From: Stichopus chloronotus
Lineage: Eukaryota > Echinodermata > Holothuroidea > Aspidochirotida > Stichopodidae
Direction of reading: 5' to 3'
Assembly: GCA_021234535.1 (NCBI GenBank)
Contig: CM037838.1
Location: 10,685,929 to 10,749,928 of the forward strand
DNA: 64,000 bases
Below the pieces are notes generated by a model. It saw nothing but the letters and a program-made list of their open reading frames with translations, did no database searches and had not been told where the DNA came from. Below, one piece after another: positions 13,073-26,800 of this stretch; the first letter of the stretch is position 1; each line of letters opens with the position of its first letter. A program made the translations under genes and the position numbers.

Positions 13073-13761
13073 ATCTTGAGAGGACCTGAGAAATCTATTG
13101 AATTTTCTACAGAGGACCTAAAATCTATTGTTTCGGTCCTCGTTCCCACCCGAAAACAAAGGCATACGCACACACACACGACATCAGCGCATCACCATCG
13201 GATAGATTCCTTGCCTGCCTTTGCGGCATGGTATCAAAAAGGGCTTGCTTGCAGATCCGACAGTCCGAAGCAAGGTGAACTCAGAGCCTTTGTTGAGGGG
13301 CTCTCCGAGCCAACACTTGGAATTCAACGAGTAGTTATGAAATTCTTCCAGTACAACGGAAATTGCTATACATTGAAGATGACTGACGTGGTTTGACCGT
13401 GCAACTTAGAATATTCTATTCGCTTACTGTGTGGAATCGTTCTTATAATGAACGATGTTTTCTTCAGTCTTTTTGTGAGAGGAAATAACAAAAATGAATA
13501 AATAAATAAAATGAATACATTAACCAAAATCGCGAGAATTTGTAACAATGCAGTAACATCTTAATTTAATATCTTTTTTTTGTCCTTTTTTCCTGAAGTC
13601 TTTTATTTTTCGATTTTTTTGAATGACCCGACATTTTGTTGTGTGGATTTGTATGTTCTTTGCCAAATGTAGGTACCTCGTAAATACTCTGATAAACTGA
13701 CTGGTAAAAACCAGAGCTGTACTCTTCATACTCTGCAAGTATATCGTGACAAAGTTAATTT

Positions 13762-13782
13762 CCCCCCCCCCCCCCCCCCCCC
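13762..13782. repeat. Poly-C tract (21 C), longest of many C/G homopolymers
   Basis: Other C or G runs of about 10 or more lie near 14579, 15536, 16558, 16861, 19024, 21842, 37760, 49550 and 50180. Exact lengths are likely unreliable in an assembly. Confidence 0.9.
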
Positions 13783-14012
13783 ACAGGACCACGAAGGACC
13801 TTAGCGTATAATTATCAATTAATTTAGACACGCAATACCTCTGCGACTAAACGCAATCAACAGAGGGCGATAGACATTTTTATGGACAACTACTTGTGGT
13901 CGTTTTCATATCTGAGTTTGTTGAAAAGTTGAAGTACGCCATTCTAATTGAGTCTTGGGAAACCAGGGTGGGACCTGCAGGTGTGTCAGTACAACTCCGC
14001 CTCAAGACAGCT

Positions 14013-14052
14013 CGGCCCAGGGACATCTCGGCCCCAAGACGTCTCGGTCCCA
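14013..14052. repeat. Three copies of a ~17-bp CTCGG(C/T)CC repeat
   Basis: AGACAGCTCGGCCCA, GGACATCTCGGCCCC and AGACGTCTCGGTCCC are arrayed in tandem. This is GC-rich compared with its surroundings. Confidence 0.7.
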
Positions 14053-14316
14053 AATGTAAAACAACGTAATGAAATAAGTTTAATGGAATAAAAGAGGTGT
14101 ATGGTGAGCTAAAAACGACATGTCTTGATCTACTGGTAAATACTGTGTTGTATACAAACTAAGATTTCATTCTGAATAAGTCTTGCCCGGGCTTCGAACA
14201 TGACCGCAGACGTTGGTCAATCCAGTCATATTCAGTTTACCCAGCCTGAGGTTGGTGGACGGAAGTTAGATTTCTACCTCTGTGGCCCTGCAGTGTACCA
14301 CTTGAGCCGGGTTGCA

Positions 14317-14528
14317 TACATGGTGTATACTATATGGTGTATATTAGATGGTGTATATCACATGGTGTATATTACATGCGGCACAATAAATGCTGTGTAT
14401 TACATGGTGTATATTACATGGTGCATATTACGTGGTGTATATTACATGGGGTACATTAAATGCTGTGTATTACATGGTGCATATTACGTGGTGTATATTA
14501 CATGGTGTATATTACATGGTGTACACTT
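14317..14528. repeat. 14-bp minisatellite with a 70-bp higher-order repeat
   Basis: The unit ATGGTGTATATTAC is repeated about 14 times. The variant AAATGCTGTGTATTACATGG appears at 14388 and again at 14458, 70 bases (five units) later. As 14 is not divisible by 3 the open frame through it (14200-14634) cycles through three peptides, and it is not taken as a gene. Confidence 0.9.
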
Positions 14529-16901
14529 GTATGGAATGAACAGCACTCCCAGATGTCCATATGCTGCTTTGCTACGGTGGGGGGGGGGGGGTGTAGGGAT
14601 GATCAACGTCATTAGTCACAAGCCTTCCAGGTGACTCCCCTTCCCCGAAGCAGAAATACTTTGGTAACTTTGTGCCACCAATGTAGGGAGAGGACGAAGG
14701 AAGCTATTTTTTTTAACTATGTGACTTCATAATTCACTGCCTAATATAATGGCCGGTAAAATCTGCAATCACCTCGTTCAATGCTTTTCTCTCCTGTTTC
14801 TTTCTCCTTCAAGGGGACCACCAAAATATAAATCTAGGTGATGTGCCCTTGAAGCGTTCTTAATGATATTATGTTACATGTTATTCAGAGTGAACTCTGA
14901 ACAGAGGAGACTCGTCCGCCCCCCACCCCTTTTCCCCTCCCCTCAGAGGGTTGTCCTGCCGGCCAGGCTGTCTCCCACACAGCCTGAATGTGAAAGTAAG
15001 GTACCTGCTGTGTGTGAAAGATTTGTTATCAGCCTGGCTGACGGACAGAGAACTCAGGAGGTCAGAGCTTGCGTAAAAACTAAATTTCTAGAACTTTGAT
15101 GAGTTTATTTTGCAAGAGCTATAAAACTAAGTTGTGTGTCGAAAGATAACCATCGCTCAGACGGACGATAATTCTGTTTATCCAACGATAAAAGCTAGTC
15201 AATATATGACCAGGTAAGTGGTTAAGAATGACCAAGGGGTACGTAATCTACCACTAAATAAAAGAATTGAATGAACAAAATATATAAAGAAAAAGAAACT
15301 CAATGCCCATGCTACATACCTCTACACTGCGTTGCTGAGTCGTACTTACAAGTTTCGACAGAAACAAGGCGGGGTTCAAAATTGAACGTGATCTTTACTT
15401 TAAGATTGTTTTTAGAACAGTTGTACAGAACAAAGATGGGAGCAAAAACGGCCCCGAGCGTTCAACGGGCCATGCCGACCCCTTCGGACTCCAACGGGAA
15501 AGGTGGCAACATATATTGGTTTCTTCACTCCTCCACCCCCCCCCCCGCCTCCCCACCCATGTAATCTCTACCTCCGGACGAGCCGACCCCACAACATTTG
15601 TCGATGTATCAGCACGACGGCTGTTTTCATTACTTCGAACATTGAATGTCCTCTTGAAGATGGTAGCAGGCTCTGAAGCATGACTGGGACACAGAATGTT
15701 AGCGTAGGTTTACTTTACCCGGTATTACCGTTTTGTATCCGACGGCTGTCCTAAGACTGGGACTGCAGCGGTTTGGTTTGTTCACACTTTTGTTTTCAAC
15801 AGCCTCTCTTGCTCCCGTAACATCCACACGTTTTGCCTTCTCAAGGGCACACACGCTAATTATGCCAGTATGTCTGGTGATTCACATCACATTTGGTATC
15901 TAGCAGGATACGTCGGTCTTCTTCAGAAGTGATTTTGATACAAAAGATGAAGAACGTGAAGATCATTGGCACACAGCTAGATGTACGCACCACACTTTTA
16001 CTGGCGCCTTAGTTTTTGGGCCTTCTGCAGGGACAATTGGCTACATATGATAACAAAAATTGCTGTATTTGCCATTTCCACCACCCATCACAAGAAGACC
16101 TAGAGCTTACATGACTAGACAGGGCCAGTGTGAAGATCAGAAACTCTAGATTCTGTATTTGTATTTTTGTCATAGGTTGCTATGCCGTTTAATTTGATTT
16201 CCATGAGTTCGCTCTTATGAAGGATCCATGACATGGAAACATTCAGAGCTCCGTCACTTAATGTTCGTAGATCATCACCACCGATCTCCGTAACTCCTTC
16301 CTTCGGGGTGGCATCAGGGATGGAGTTAGAGTGGTGGTAATGGGGGCAGTTGGTCCATAGTCAATACAATGCTGTGGTCATCGGATTGGGGCAATTTATG
16401 CCGTTATCTTCTGAGAACACAGTGCCAAATTCATCACAATTAGAAAACTGACTGCGGAGGAAAGTTAAACATAGTTGAAGCGCTGCGTTTAATCCAGCGA
16501 TCGTGTTTGAATCACATTGAACATGGTCTCAATACTCTCCTGTCGAGAGAAACTCAGCCCCCCCCCCCCCTGCTCCTTTCGTCATGATGTTACGGAAGTC
16601 ATTTCGACAGCCAACGGCTAGTCTTGGACATGTTTGGTTTTCAAAAATGGTTGATATGATGCTTTCAGCTTGATGTATCAGGAGGCTGTAACAAATCATA
16701 TTCCCATTTTTAAGTTACTGGTAGGATACACAAGACAAAATGTGGGCTGTTTCCTTTTGTGGGAGAGATGGGGAAGATGGTGGTTTGTATATGGGGAGGT
16801 TGGGCATGGATAGCTTGGATTACTGGTGGTTGGAGCATGTTGTTGTGGGTGACCGGTGGAGGGGGGGGGGACTAGGGATGCCCTTTGGCAATCTAGTTAT
16901 A
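14529..16901. other. No gene recognised
   Basis: Short frames here lean on poly-C/poly-G tracts. Nothing recognisable on either strand. Confidence 0.55.
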
Positions 16902-17057
16902 CAAGTTCAAGTTCAACAGTTTCAATATAAACAGTTTCAACTATACCTAAACATAAGTGCATAACCCTCGGTCTTCAAGCTATGCACTTATGTTTACGTA
17001 TATTTGAAACTGTTTATATTATGTGACCGACATAAATGTTTGTTGAACTTGAACTTG
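16902..17057. mobile_element. Hairpin-forming MITE-like element (156 bp)
   Basis: The outer ends CAAGTTCAAGTTCAACA and TGTTGAACTTGAACTTG are a perfect 17-bp inverted repeat. A second inner pair of 38-base arms (16926-16963 and 16981-17018) differs at only a few positions around a 17-base loop. The transcript would fold into a long stem-loop. Confidence 0.7.
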
Positions 17058-19094
17058 ACAATGGCTTGGACAATTGACATACTGCTAACTACAAACTAAT
17101 ACACAAAAATGACAAAATAAGGCAAATTTGAGTATGACTAAATAGGAAATATCTTATACATAAATGAACATTTGTGAAATTAACAAAGACAAAGAACATT
17201 TGAAGGAATTCAATGCATACATACAATAAAAACGTTCCTATTAATGCCAAAGAAAGTTATCTAATGATGAAAAGATTGCTTCTCACAATCAATTTTTAAT
17301 GCGACACCCATGGCGATTATCTCCAGACTAGCCAATCACAAAGCTGCATTAAAAAAAGAAAAAAAAAAACAACTGAATTTTTAGAAGACCTTGTTTACGG
17401 TAACGAGGGCAGTATTTGCAATTTTGAGCAATCTTACTCACAAGAATGCCTGATGATGACAACTGAAACTGCAGGGTCGAGTTCCATCAATCATCTTTCA
17501 CAGCCAGGAAAAAGGAGGCAACAGAACATTAAATGGGCCATGGGGCCGGCAACAGGACATCAAATAGGCCATGGGGCCCTTTTCCATGTCATGATCTTTC
17601 ATTTACAGAAAATGCTGAGGCCTGAGAGTAAACAAATCTCTCTGCAATTGGAACGGACTGATGGAGGGGGGACCCATCCTTCTCATTCTATTTTTTCACT
17701 GGGAGATATTACCCAGCAGACTACAGAGATTGAGGTGGGGGAGGACATAATAAAGCTGAGAAAGGCATCGAAAGCAGTGCAATATGATTCACTTTGCAAT
17801 GACAGAGTAAATGAGCCTTCAGCAGCAGCAACCTGGTGACTTTTAAGAACACATGCTGCATTTCAAACTAAACCAGTTTTATTCATTCTATGGGGATTAC
17901 GTTGCACCTTCATGTTTCTCGCTTCCAGATCCACCACAAGTGGAAATGTCCATTGACTCAAGCTTTGTAATAGCAGTTCAGCATCACCTACTATCGGGAC
18001 ACCTCATCTGTAGATTACGAAACTTCCCCACAGATTCCTCCCCGTCGCAAACAAGTTTGTAAAAATGCATCTGATGGTTAGGGACACTTCTATGAAGAAT
18101 ATGATAATAAAAATTTGTTTAGGTACCATATCAGAGGTTTAGAACGTGGATATAATTTGAAAGAACATGCAGACAAAAACAAAAAATATATATACATACA
18201 TAAATCAAGAAGGATTTGGTAATAATAGTAGACAAAACTGAGAGAAATAAACAAGAGTTACTTCAAGGACATCTGAGAAATGGAACCTATGTCATGACTC
18301 ATGGGATTAACTTTCAATAGCATAACCTTTCCATTGACTGGGAATGCATAAAGGAATTTCGGACATTTTAGAAAAAAAATCATCCACTCCAAACTGGCAA
18401 CTCTTTGTGCGCCATCTACCATCAGCTTTTGTGGGATGCGAGTGGCATTGAACAAAATTTGGCCCTCCTTAAAACACTGTGCTGTGTTGCACCAGTTTTA
18501 AAAAAAATAATGATGAAAGACCTTTATAATATTAGTTAAAATGGTGAAATGGTACTGACATTTTCAAGAGTCTGTCATCCACGTAAGAAAACTGAGATTT
18601 GTAAGTCCTCTTGTCAAATGGGTGATGGGGACAAATGCAGCCAGGCTCCTTGCGAGAAAATACGTCAGACTAACATGCTGCAAAATGGGCTAACCAACAG
18701 GAGATCATAGACCCAGGGGTAGTCTGCTTAACAAAATAAGAACACAGAAAATATTACCTCATGTACACCACAGAATATTTTCAGATACGGTACACCCATT
18801 CAATTCCAAAAGGCAGGCAATACTGCTTCCATATGTAATAGATAATTATCCCAATTACTTTTCAACAACTCGGTGCTTTGAGGCTAGACAAAATGGGCTT
18901 ACCACCCAAACTGCCATGTCTTTCATGATACAAAGACGATCCTGCTCAGATACAAAAAACAATATTTTATGAGATACAATATTAAATAAAGGCATTTAAT
19001 TCTTTCCTGTTTCCTTTTTTTTTGGGGGGGGGGAGAATACTACTTCCCTTTAGAATTTTTCTTTGCACTAAAAGTTCAGCAAATTTACACAAAT
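17058..19094. other. Mostly empty; one unexplained 128-codon frame
   Basis: A plus-strand frame at 17453-17839 (128 codons, starts MMTTETAGSSSINH) spans the 31-bp duplication. It has no recognised domain, no splice or start context that stands out, and is probably chance. Confidence 0.4.
17519..17580. repeat. 31-bp tandem duplication, diverged
   Basis: CAACAGAACATTAAATGGGC and what follows is repeated as CAACAGGACATCAAATAGGC at 17550, with five differences in 31 bases. Confidence 0.8.
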
Positions 19095-19156
19095 ATTTGC
19101 ATTAGTTTAGAAATGATGCTTGCCTATTTGCATTAGTTTAGAAATGATGCTTGCCT
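19095..19156. repeat. Perfect 31-bp tandem duplication
   Basis: Two identical, adjacent 31-base copies (each starting ATTTGCATTAGTTTAG). With no differences between the copies it is either very recent or an assembly effect. Confidence 0.95.
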
Positions 19157-20686
19157 ACCGACTGAAAGAAAGAGCAACAATTGAAAGTAAGAGACAGTAT
19201 GTACTACAATCAATATGCTCTTCTTGTAAAAACTCAGATTTCACATCCATAAAGAGAAAATATTATCTACAATATGTTCCAGCAAATGCATATCTTTTAA
19301 GAAATTTAGGTTTAACATACTTCCCATGTAATACTGGCTGCAAAAAATGTATTTCTCTGGGTACTTTACTACTATTTGTCACTGGTCTTCACAGTGAACA
19401 AAAATTTTCTATAGCAAAGAAGGTTCTTCACAAAATTCACAAATTATAAGGCAGTTGCAATATTAGTAAACAAGTTTTTCAAGAAAATTGGTGGTACTGT
19501 ACATATTTGGAAAAATAATGCAGTCTAAATAACTAAAACAGGTAACTAACAACATGCAATTGCTTAACTTTTCTACCTGGTGTATACAGATGAAAGAATT
19601 TGAGAAATAAAAGCACATGATCCCTTTTAAAGGAGCAAAACACATCTCCGTAAATTAGAATTAAAGATGAGAAGTGATTTGTGATAACAGGTTATGGAAC
19701 AATAAAGAAATGAAGGTTAAAAATAATTCAAACTTACAGTTAATCTTTAATTGGTCTCCTGCATTCACGAAGGGTTTGTTTTACAAAGTTATTGTTTTGT
19801 TTGCTTTTCACTACTTCTCCACAACTTTCGGGAATGGTACGTTTTTTTTCTCAGCCATATGTTTTTGAGCCATATGCTTTTTCTGAGCCATTTTTCTGCT
19901 TGACAAGGTTACATCTGCCCCTAACGCCACACAGGAAGAGTAATGTCTATGTTGTCTTAATTTTCGCCAAAGACTAGCTAATTACTTCATTCTGGATGAA
20001 CAAGGACATACATTCGACGCATCCTGTCATTTAGATGTACATATTGAGAGCAAAAGCAATGTTGGTCAGCACTGGACTTGCGTGAGATCACACCGTATCA
20101 TCCCTGCCGTTTCTCATCAGCCACATCAGTCACTAGAGACAGAGGAGAGGGTACGGGGTATTTTTTCTCTTCTCTTACAGACATATAGTCCGTATGGAAT
20201 TCAAGTTTCGATCTCAGAAAAACGGAGTTGATTGAATGACTGGCATTTTTTGATGTTGTGGACCCCTGTCTGAACGGGTGATTTGGACTTGCAACTTTTG
20301 GGAAAACTTTGGAATCTAGAAAATGTCACAGTAAGAAATGGAATATAGGCCTTGTTTCTTTTTGAAAGTTTGAAAGGCATAGTTTCAAAGGATCATTTTC
20401 TTGACAGCTCTTGCCTTAATATTTTTCCTCTTTCTTTGACACTAGTCTTCCAATAGTCTGTACAACTCTCTAAAGCCCCACTTGAATGCATGTTTCTTTC
20501 TTACTGATAATGATAGTACAAATTGGTATCCCAAAAACATAGAAAAAAAGTAAGGAAACATGCTTGTTTGATTAAAAATGTTGTCGATTAACCCATTTCT
20601 TCTGATCCCCTACTTACGTCCTTTATCACAATTGATCCCAGATTACAACTGTAATTGTAACTATTGACCTCGAGTCCACTTGCAGT
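19157..20686. other. 3' flank of stomatin, probably including its 3'UTR
   Basis: This lies directly downstream of the stomatin stop on the minus strand. No polyadenylation signal could be assigned, so how far the 3'UTR reaches is unknown. Confidence 0.4.
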
Positions 20687-20872
20687 CTACTTGGTCCACT
20701 GGGCCATCATCTCAATCGGCAACGGGAAGATGATGGTCGAATTCTTCTCTGCAGAGATGGCGCTCAGAGTCTGCAGGTAACGGAGCTGAAGGGCCGATGG
20801 AGACTCCGCGATCACCTCGGCAGCTTCCTTCAGGGCACGGGAGGCATTCTGTTCACCTTCGGCTGCGATCAC
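20687..20872 (-). CDS. STOM-like: Stomatin exon 6: C-terminus and stop
   Basis: The acceptor is cgtgcag| at 20873. The exon encodes [20 protein letters not shown], then [20 protein letters not shown] and [15 protein letters not shown], ending in TAG at 20689-20687. The tail after FPLPI is shorter than in human STOM. No clear minus-strand AATAAA was found close downstream, so the 3'UTR end is undefined. Confidence 0.96.
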   Translation of the reverse strand: MIAAEGEQNASRALKEAAEVIAESPSALQLRYLQTLSAISAEKNSTIIFPLPIEMMAQWTK

Positions 20873-23800
20873 CTGCACGCAGGAAAAGGACCAAGATTTT
20901 ACAGGTTTTCATTGGGTTCAGTTGTGATGCAGGAATGATGTGGTAAGAGAAATCACTGTCTTTCATTAAAGGGACATATGGCATTTACAATGCACCAACA
21001 TGGCATACAAAGACAAAAAATCTTTAATCATTGTTAAACTATTGAGGCTCATCAACAAACATCTGCAAAAGCTTCACCTCCTCAAAACATCGTCCATGAG
21101 ATGAGTTAACGGAAGAAGCAACATTTGAATCCTTGAAAGTTTGGGTGAACAAATTATTCTTGAGCAACAAATAACTGAATTTCAATCCCAAGGAAAAATA
21201 TTCCTTGAAAAGAGTACCATCGTCCTTACATTTTTTTTAATAATCTGTCAGTCTGTGTTCAATAATATTGGATTTTAAAATACGATTTTTTTTTCTGTAA
21301 AAAAAAACAGCTTATTTCCCCTTTACAGTGTTACATTCATCATAAATATGTCTAATAAAACCAACACATACAACTCTACCTTGAATACATTTACACAAAG
21401 TCATCCAAGGAACCCAACATTAGACGTCATTGAACGTTTAGCATCGCTACGGAGGATCTCATTCAGCACACATTTTACTTACATACCACACTTTGCAATA
21501 AACGAAGAACCACTTAGAGGTCTCTATGTATGGTGAGTGCTCCATCTGTGCATGAAGATCATTGTTACTCTCATCACCAGAGAAAACTGATATCATCACC
21601 CTTCTCTTTTGTCCCCAGACACCCACAACACACACACACACACAGACCTCCTTCCAACCTCATTCAGTTACCTCCATGAGATACTCAGTAAGATATTATC
21701 TAAGCTTCCACAAATACTGATTTCAGTTCAATGCTCTATTTGTTATGATAATATCATTCTAATTTGTCCTCTTTAATATGTAGTTTACATTTCTTTCAAT
21801 TTATTTATTTATTCTTTATAATATGCAATTTTAAATTTATTCCCCCCCCCCCATACTATCCCTGTCTTACAGTTTAAAGCAGGATGTGCTATTACTCCTG
21901 AGTTTTCAAAAGCACACCAAAGTACTGGCTATGCTTCTAACAGTTGTAAAAAGCTATAGAAACTACCATACCGAGGTCTGTCACAAGAAAGTTATTCGCA
22001 TAGGAGCTTCATTGTACGTTAGGTTATTTTCAGTGCCGTACATACATCACAGGGCCTAGTTCGGCTAATTTTTTAGCCGAAGAAAAAAACTAAATCACTC
22101 TTCTTTCTACCATAATCAATAATCAAATGAATGAAATTTTTCTTGAAAGAAATGTTGGCATAGATGCTGTTTACCAGCCTGGTGTCAAATGGAAGAGAAT
22201 GAGAGATTAAAGACAAAAGGTTACTTTTCACATTCAAACAGCAGATCCTGCTTTAATGGGCATCACACGGCCAATATCATGATGCTTAATATTTCCATGC
22301 TGAGATTCTTACACACCTTAGCTCTGGCTTCACGGCTGGCTTCTGCCTCTGCGGCCATAGCACGCTGCAACTGGACAGGCAATTTCACATCCTTCCTGTT
22401 GGTTTATATAAATTTAAAAAAAAAAAACAATTTGTAAAATTGAAAGATCCTGGATAAAAGCTCTGGTCAACTACCTCATTCTCAGATACTGGGTCAGTCA
22501 AGAAAATCCTTTATTCGACACAGGGCTATTTAAAAACCTTGTTGTGAGACGCAAGACTGCAATAATTGGGACTCCCAGGGACAACTTATAAAGCAATTTG
22601 GTCCCACTGCCAACAGTCCTTTGAATACTTAATGCACACATGAAGGAATGCATAATATCCCAGGCAAATTTTGTACACTGAATAGGTTGTTTGTTTGCCT
22701 GCAAACTCTTCATGGGAATTGACACACAAAGTCACTGACCAATTTTACACTTAATTCATCACTCATAAAGTTGGTCCCACCTTGAGTTACAACATCGAGT
22801 CACAAAAAGACATTGCTGTAGAGGACAAAACCTTACACTTCAACACGTTCCACCTTGACACCCCACGGGTCGGTAGCTTCGTCCAAAATTGACTGAATGC
22901 TGTGACTGATGTGCTCGCGGTCTGACAGGATCTCTCCGAGGGACTTGGTGCCGAGGACATTTCGCAGGGTGGTCTGAGCCAGCAGCTCTGTGCTGTGCTT
23001 GTAGTTCTCCACATTGGTGATGGAGATGGTGGGGTTCATTACCCTGAAGTACACTACAGCATCCACGGCAATGGTCACACTGTCCTTGGACAAGATCTAG
23101 GCAAGACAAGACAGAGAATCTCTAAAAATAAAACACCTTTGAAAAAAAGTAGACAAAGAAGAAGATAAAATACCAAAAATGGACAAGGTGTGAAGGGAAA
23201 TTCTGCGTGAAACTACCTTGTCTTATGCAACAGATTATTTGCTTGCTGTAAACATTAGTCTTTCCAATGCTCTGTGTGTTACAGTATGCAAGGCCAAACT
23301 CTTTCAGATTCTACTTTCCAAGGGAAGAGTAATTATCTAAAGTAGTGACGGTACATTAACATCAGAAAGTCAACACATCAAAGAAAGGAATTGAGACATA
23401 CTGTACCAAGAGATGAGAGGATTGACATCACTGACATGTGTGAGACTTCACCACAGATCTAAAACTAAAGAGATCTTTAAGTGAGGACAGAATAGAAAGG
23501 CTAAAAGGAGAAGGATGGGAGGTTGCAGCAGGAAGGCATCTTCTGCCTCCTGAATCAATTGCCTAAAATGTGCATCCAAATGAGCGACAACCTGAAAGCT
23601 GTGGCGACAGGAGAGTCAACATATGTCAATTAAGGGCTTCCGTAGTGTCGACAGCTCTGCCAAATCTCTGTCGATGATGAAAAGCACCCACATCAATTGA
23701 CAAAAAGCAAAAAAGTGAAAGAGAAAAACAAAAAAGATGGAGAGGTGGGGAGATCACGCAAAAGATGCACAAAAAAGGAGAAAAAAAATCCTCATCATCT

Positions 23801-26800
23801 ACAGACTTGGAGAGTGTGTCAAATAATTTACATGTAAGATTGCACGGCACATTACAGCGGTTTGTGCTCAATACTCAACAGTCCACCCCTAGAAGGAATA
23901 AACATGCACTGTATCCTGTGTAGTATTGGGGATGTGGGCAGGGAAGGAGACACTGAGGGGGTACTGTACAGTACGGCTCTTAATAACGAAATGTATAAAT
24001 GCTTACAATATTTTGACCAGGTACTGTAGAGTACAACTTTGGAGCAAATCAGCAAGCTTAGCAAGTTAAATGAAAGTTCAACAAAAGCAATACTAGCAGT
24101 TGATTGAGAGGGAACCACACAACACATACATGCAGTAAGATGGATCTCCAGTGACAGACACATACGGTACAGTAGAATTAAAGGACCTGAAACTGTCATA
24201 CAACGGTGCAGTATTGAACAGCTTCCAATCTGTAAATCAATGGTGCAAATGCATAAGGTTTAATTACTGTAATTAATTGGTCTGCGCGCTTCCTTGTTCT
24301 GTACTAATTCAATGGTGCACCTGTACTTTCTCTAAGGACTGTAAATATATATCTGGAATAAATTGGCTGAGAGATAATTATGTTACATAATTTAACTTAC
24401 TGCCTGAGAACGAAGTCAAGGGGCTCAGGGGATCAAAAATTCAGGAATATGCATTTTCAAACTCATTTGCAAGTGAACTTGCGTTTCTAAAATCATAGTT
24501 TTAAAAGGGAACTTGTGGAAAGGCATCATTGAATTACTGTACAGTAAAGAGTACATACAGGGACACTACTGAATTACAATTGTACAAAGTACACACAGGG
24601 ACACTATAGAATTTCTGCCACATAGGCATAAAGTCCTTCACCTTACAGTGGGCCCTGCAACTCAATCCATACATAAGAGTCTCTTTGATTCTTTACAGCC
24701 TTTTAAATCTGGACCAATTGGGGATCCAGGAATGGATCATGAATCAGAGAGATGACTAGCAGCTGGGTGGGACATTCTGTTGCAGGGGAAAAATGATTTC
24801 CCTGACTCTGGCATAACACAGTGATACCGTCAAAAGGGTTCTGCCTCTCTGAGGGCGTCTCAAGCCACCATCAGTAAAGAGAAAGAAACTACAAAGCCAG
24901 AGTAGCAAGAATAATGAAGCACAGTATGATGGCAGTTTGCAGATACTGTACTGTACACAGAAGAAAACTTAGAATGAAGCTAAAGTATGACTGATCACAA
25001 CTGATTGTTGTGATCCCCGAAATGTGAAGTCTACCGACAAATAGTGTAAGGAAACCCTATGTGCAAATATTAACAACATTCAGAGAGCTTATTCCTTATG
25101 TACCTTTCACTGCTGATATGTCCTGTACCTCTTACCAAATCTTAACTTTGACACACTGTTTTGCTTTGACCTCTTCTGATTGACTTTTTGTGATATTTTG
25201 AACAAGTTTAGCACTAAAAAGCAATCAATTTAGACAACCAATAACAGTGTCTATACCTTTCTATGATACCCAGAAATCTTCCCAATGTTCAGAATTTTTT
25301 GCACTCTCTTTAGCACATGTACTGTACCAAACCAAGAAGTCTTCTTCACATTTATTTGATGATAAACAACAGTACATTAGCAGTATTTCAAGCACCTTAA
25401 TATCAGGATAACCGAGTCAGCCCACATCACTCGCAGGGTGCGATTCTTAGAGGTTAACATCTCCAAGCACTGACAGAGAAGTTTGGCTTTCTTTTAACTA
25501 TCACTGTATTGCGAGCCTATCGTCAAAATGCTATTTTTATAATGCAGGATTTAACTGATACTGTGCAGAGCCAGCACGGTAAAGGTCATGCAATACTGTA
25601 CCTCTTGAGGGGGGACATCAAAAGAGACAGTCCTGAGGTCAACTGTCCTGAAGGTGTCAATGCAAGGAAGGATGAAGAACACTCCTGGTCCCTTGGCGGG
25701 TCCGGGGAGCAGACGTCCCATCCTAAAGATGACAGCTCTTTCATATTCCTGTACGACCTGCATGAAAGGAGAGGAACAACAACAACAAGATGAAGGAGAA
25801 ACATTCCATACTATAGATCTATGACAGTACTGTATACATCCTTCAAACAATGCATACCACTTGTACAGTATGCCAAAGTACAGATACTGTATAAGTACTC
25901 TAACAATGATTTGAAACCATAGCTGGGTAACATGTACAGAACCAAAAGTATCCTGTATGATCCAAACTCCAAAAAGTATGAAATATTTCAGATTTATCCA
26001 AACATTTAAAGAAGGCATTAAAAATACAGAACTTCTGTCAATGAGGTACAGTAATGTGTCAGCAATGTACTATGCTGTTACATACAATAGGTTTGCTATC
26101 TAGCGTGAGCATACTGTGCATTCTCCAAATTATGCTGAATACAGTACTGTATGTACCATACTGTGTAGGGTACTGTATGTAACACTACCAATACAGATGC
26201 ACTACCAACCTACGGCACCGTATAAATTAACAATTCTGTGGTAATTCCGAGTGCCTGCTGTAACCTGGCCGAGTGTATCCAGTTAACACTTTTCTCATAT
26301 CTGTAACCTCTGACTTTAAGGTCCATGATAACAATAAGTGAGTGTGATGCCTGCTTCAATTATAAGAAGGATCTGCTCTTAAAGCCACATTTGGAGATAC
26401 CATTTCACAGACATAGAACGTTTTTTTGTGACAGATGCACTGTACGGTACCGGGATTTTGAAGCGGATCCTCCGTAAAATTGATGCGGACACCGTCCTCA
26501 CTTATCAGGCATGTGGACCTTTAAGTTGTATTAAAGGATGTATGAGACTCATATTTCAAGCTGCTCACAAGTAATAGACACCCACTGTGTAGCCACTTCA
26601 CCATACTGTGCACCCCTTTCTACATGTATCTTGACAAACTGAAAGTGCAGTACTGTGCTGTGCTACTGCTGACGTACAGTACAGGTACAGTAAGTCCTGT
26701 TCAACAAGGAAAATGCATGGTTCAGTCCCTCAGGACCTTTGTGCAGCTTTTAAACACATCATTGCTTACAAGATACTGTAGGTCAATAAATATGCAAACT

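Larger units (their letters stand above)
12931..14012. other. Low-complexity stretch without gene
   Basis: Holds T-rich and CA-rich tracts and the long poly-C run. The 176-residue frame at 12866-13396 starts inside the tandem repeat and crosses these tracts, so it is not accepted. Confidence 0.6.

Noticed and set aside
12866..13396. 176-codon plus-strand frame
   Set aside because: It starts within the TGACCT tandem repeat and crosses T-rich and CA-rich tracts; no recognisable domain.
14200..14634. 144-codon plus-strand frame
   Set aside because: Most of it is the 14-bp minisatellite followed by a poly-G run; no domain.
17453..17839. 128-codon plus-strand frame
   Set aside because: No recognised domain; contains a 31-bp duplication; no supporting splice sites.
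22787..23109. Two other minus-strand frames over stomatin exon 4
   Set aside because: Alternative frames of the same exon; only the frame with the SPFH sequence is conserved.
25509..25793. Plus-strand frame opposite stomatin exon 3
   Set aside because: A shadow of the coding exon on the other strand.
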